Under the pieces are notes generated by a model. The model saw only the letters and a program-made list of their open reading frames with translations. It was not told the origin of the DNA and made no database searches. The position numbers and the translations under genes are program-made. From contig CAYOFY010000011.1 in NCBI GenBank assembly GCA_964403465.1, positions 1 to 31,976 on the forward strand: a stretch of 31,976 bases of DNA. Direction: 5' to 3'. The stretch comes from JAFGKM01 sp964403465 (GTDB lineage: Bacteria > Ratteibacteria > UBA8468 > B48-G9 > JAFGKM01). Of the stretch, positions 31,881-31,976 are shown in pieces (position 1 is the stretch's first letter; each line of letters starts with the position of its first letter).

Positions 31881-31976
31881 GCTTCTTCGCTCCGCTCACG
31901 ACAATTGTTTCAAAACATTTCACTGCCTATTACGCAGGCCTGGGAGGATTCGGCGCCTCCGCACAGGTGCTCCGGT
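31881..31976 (-). other. Region upstream of secE, unassigned
   Basis: These 96 bp hold no ORF reading cleanly into secE and no convincing promoter. GGAGG and CCTCC (plus 31943-31960) form a small stem, and the stretch nearest secE contains GTGAGCGGAGCGAAG, a low-complexity sequence. A tRNA 3' end was considered and not supported. I see nothing firm here. Confidence 0.3.

Noticed and set aside
31881..31976. A tRNA 3' end upstream of secE
   Set aside because: GGAGG...CCTCC with CCGAAT in the loop looked like a T-arm, and tRNAs often precede secE. The loop would be 8 nt and lacks the TTC of the T-loop, and no CCA or plausible acceptor strand follows.

Overview
The window carries one long bacterial information-processing gene cluster. 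All recognised genes lie on the minus strand, so the biological order runs from high to low coordinates. Read that way it is secE-nusG-rplK-rplA-rplJ-rplL-rpoBC(fused)-rpsL-rpsG-fusA-tuf-rpsJ-rplC-rplD-rplW-rplB-rpsS-rplV-rpsC-rplP-rpmC-rpsQ-rplN-rplX-rplE-rpsN-rpsH-rplF-rplR-rpsE-rplO-secY-adk-map-infA-rpmJ-rpsM-rpsK-rpsD-rpoA-rplQ, then a small ORF resembling RNA polymerase omega, a PilT-type ATPase, and a CPBP-family membrane protease cut by the window edge. It is the rif/beta, str, S10, spc and alpha operons joined without any foreign gene between them.

The organism is a bacterium of moderate G+C (about 43% in lines I counted by hand; tuf is visibly richer). It has zinc-ligand (C+) forms of S4, S14, L36, L24 and adenylate kinase. 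rpmD (L30) is missing from between rpsE and rplO. Together with the fused RNA polymerase this suggests an uncultured or deep-branching lineage, but I cannot name the phylum from the sequence alone.

Region by region. 31695-28894 is the beta operon front (SecE translocon subunit, NusG, L11, L1, L10, L7/L12). 28872-21349 is a single ORF of 2507 codons encoding beta and beta' joined in frame. 21329-18320 is rpsL, rpsG and fusA. An intrinsic-terminator-like hairpin then precedes tuf (18086-16884). A clear sigma-70-type promoter follows the tuf stop directly and drives the S10-spc-alpha block (16779-1916), where most genes overlap or abut. The tail (1882-1) is the omega-like ORF, pilT and the CPBP protease, translationally coupled to one another.

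The most unusual features are these. (1) The polymerase is not only fused. Its beta half has lost the near-universal Gly-Pro-Gly-Gly segment of fork loop 2, inside the rifampicin region. Its beta' half has non-bacterial-looking residues at the nucleotide-binding site (NRQPTLH in place of NRAPTLH, and NADFDGDTM in place of NADFDGDQM). (2) Two intergenic gaps, before rpoA and before rplL, hold a matching element of about 104 bp: a shared exact 16-mer at one end, a shared exact 11-mer at the other, and between them perfectly phased heptanucleotide repeats that switch orientation midway. (3) EF-Tu has a five-cysteine insert in its G domain, and the tuf gene differs in base composition. (4) S12 has Arg at position 88. 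There is no CRISPR array, insertion sequence or rRNA gene. The longest gap without a gene is 233 bp (18087-18319).
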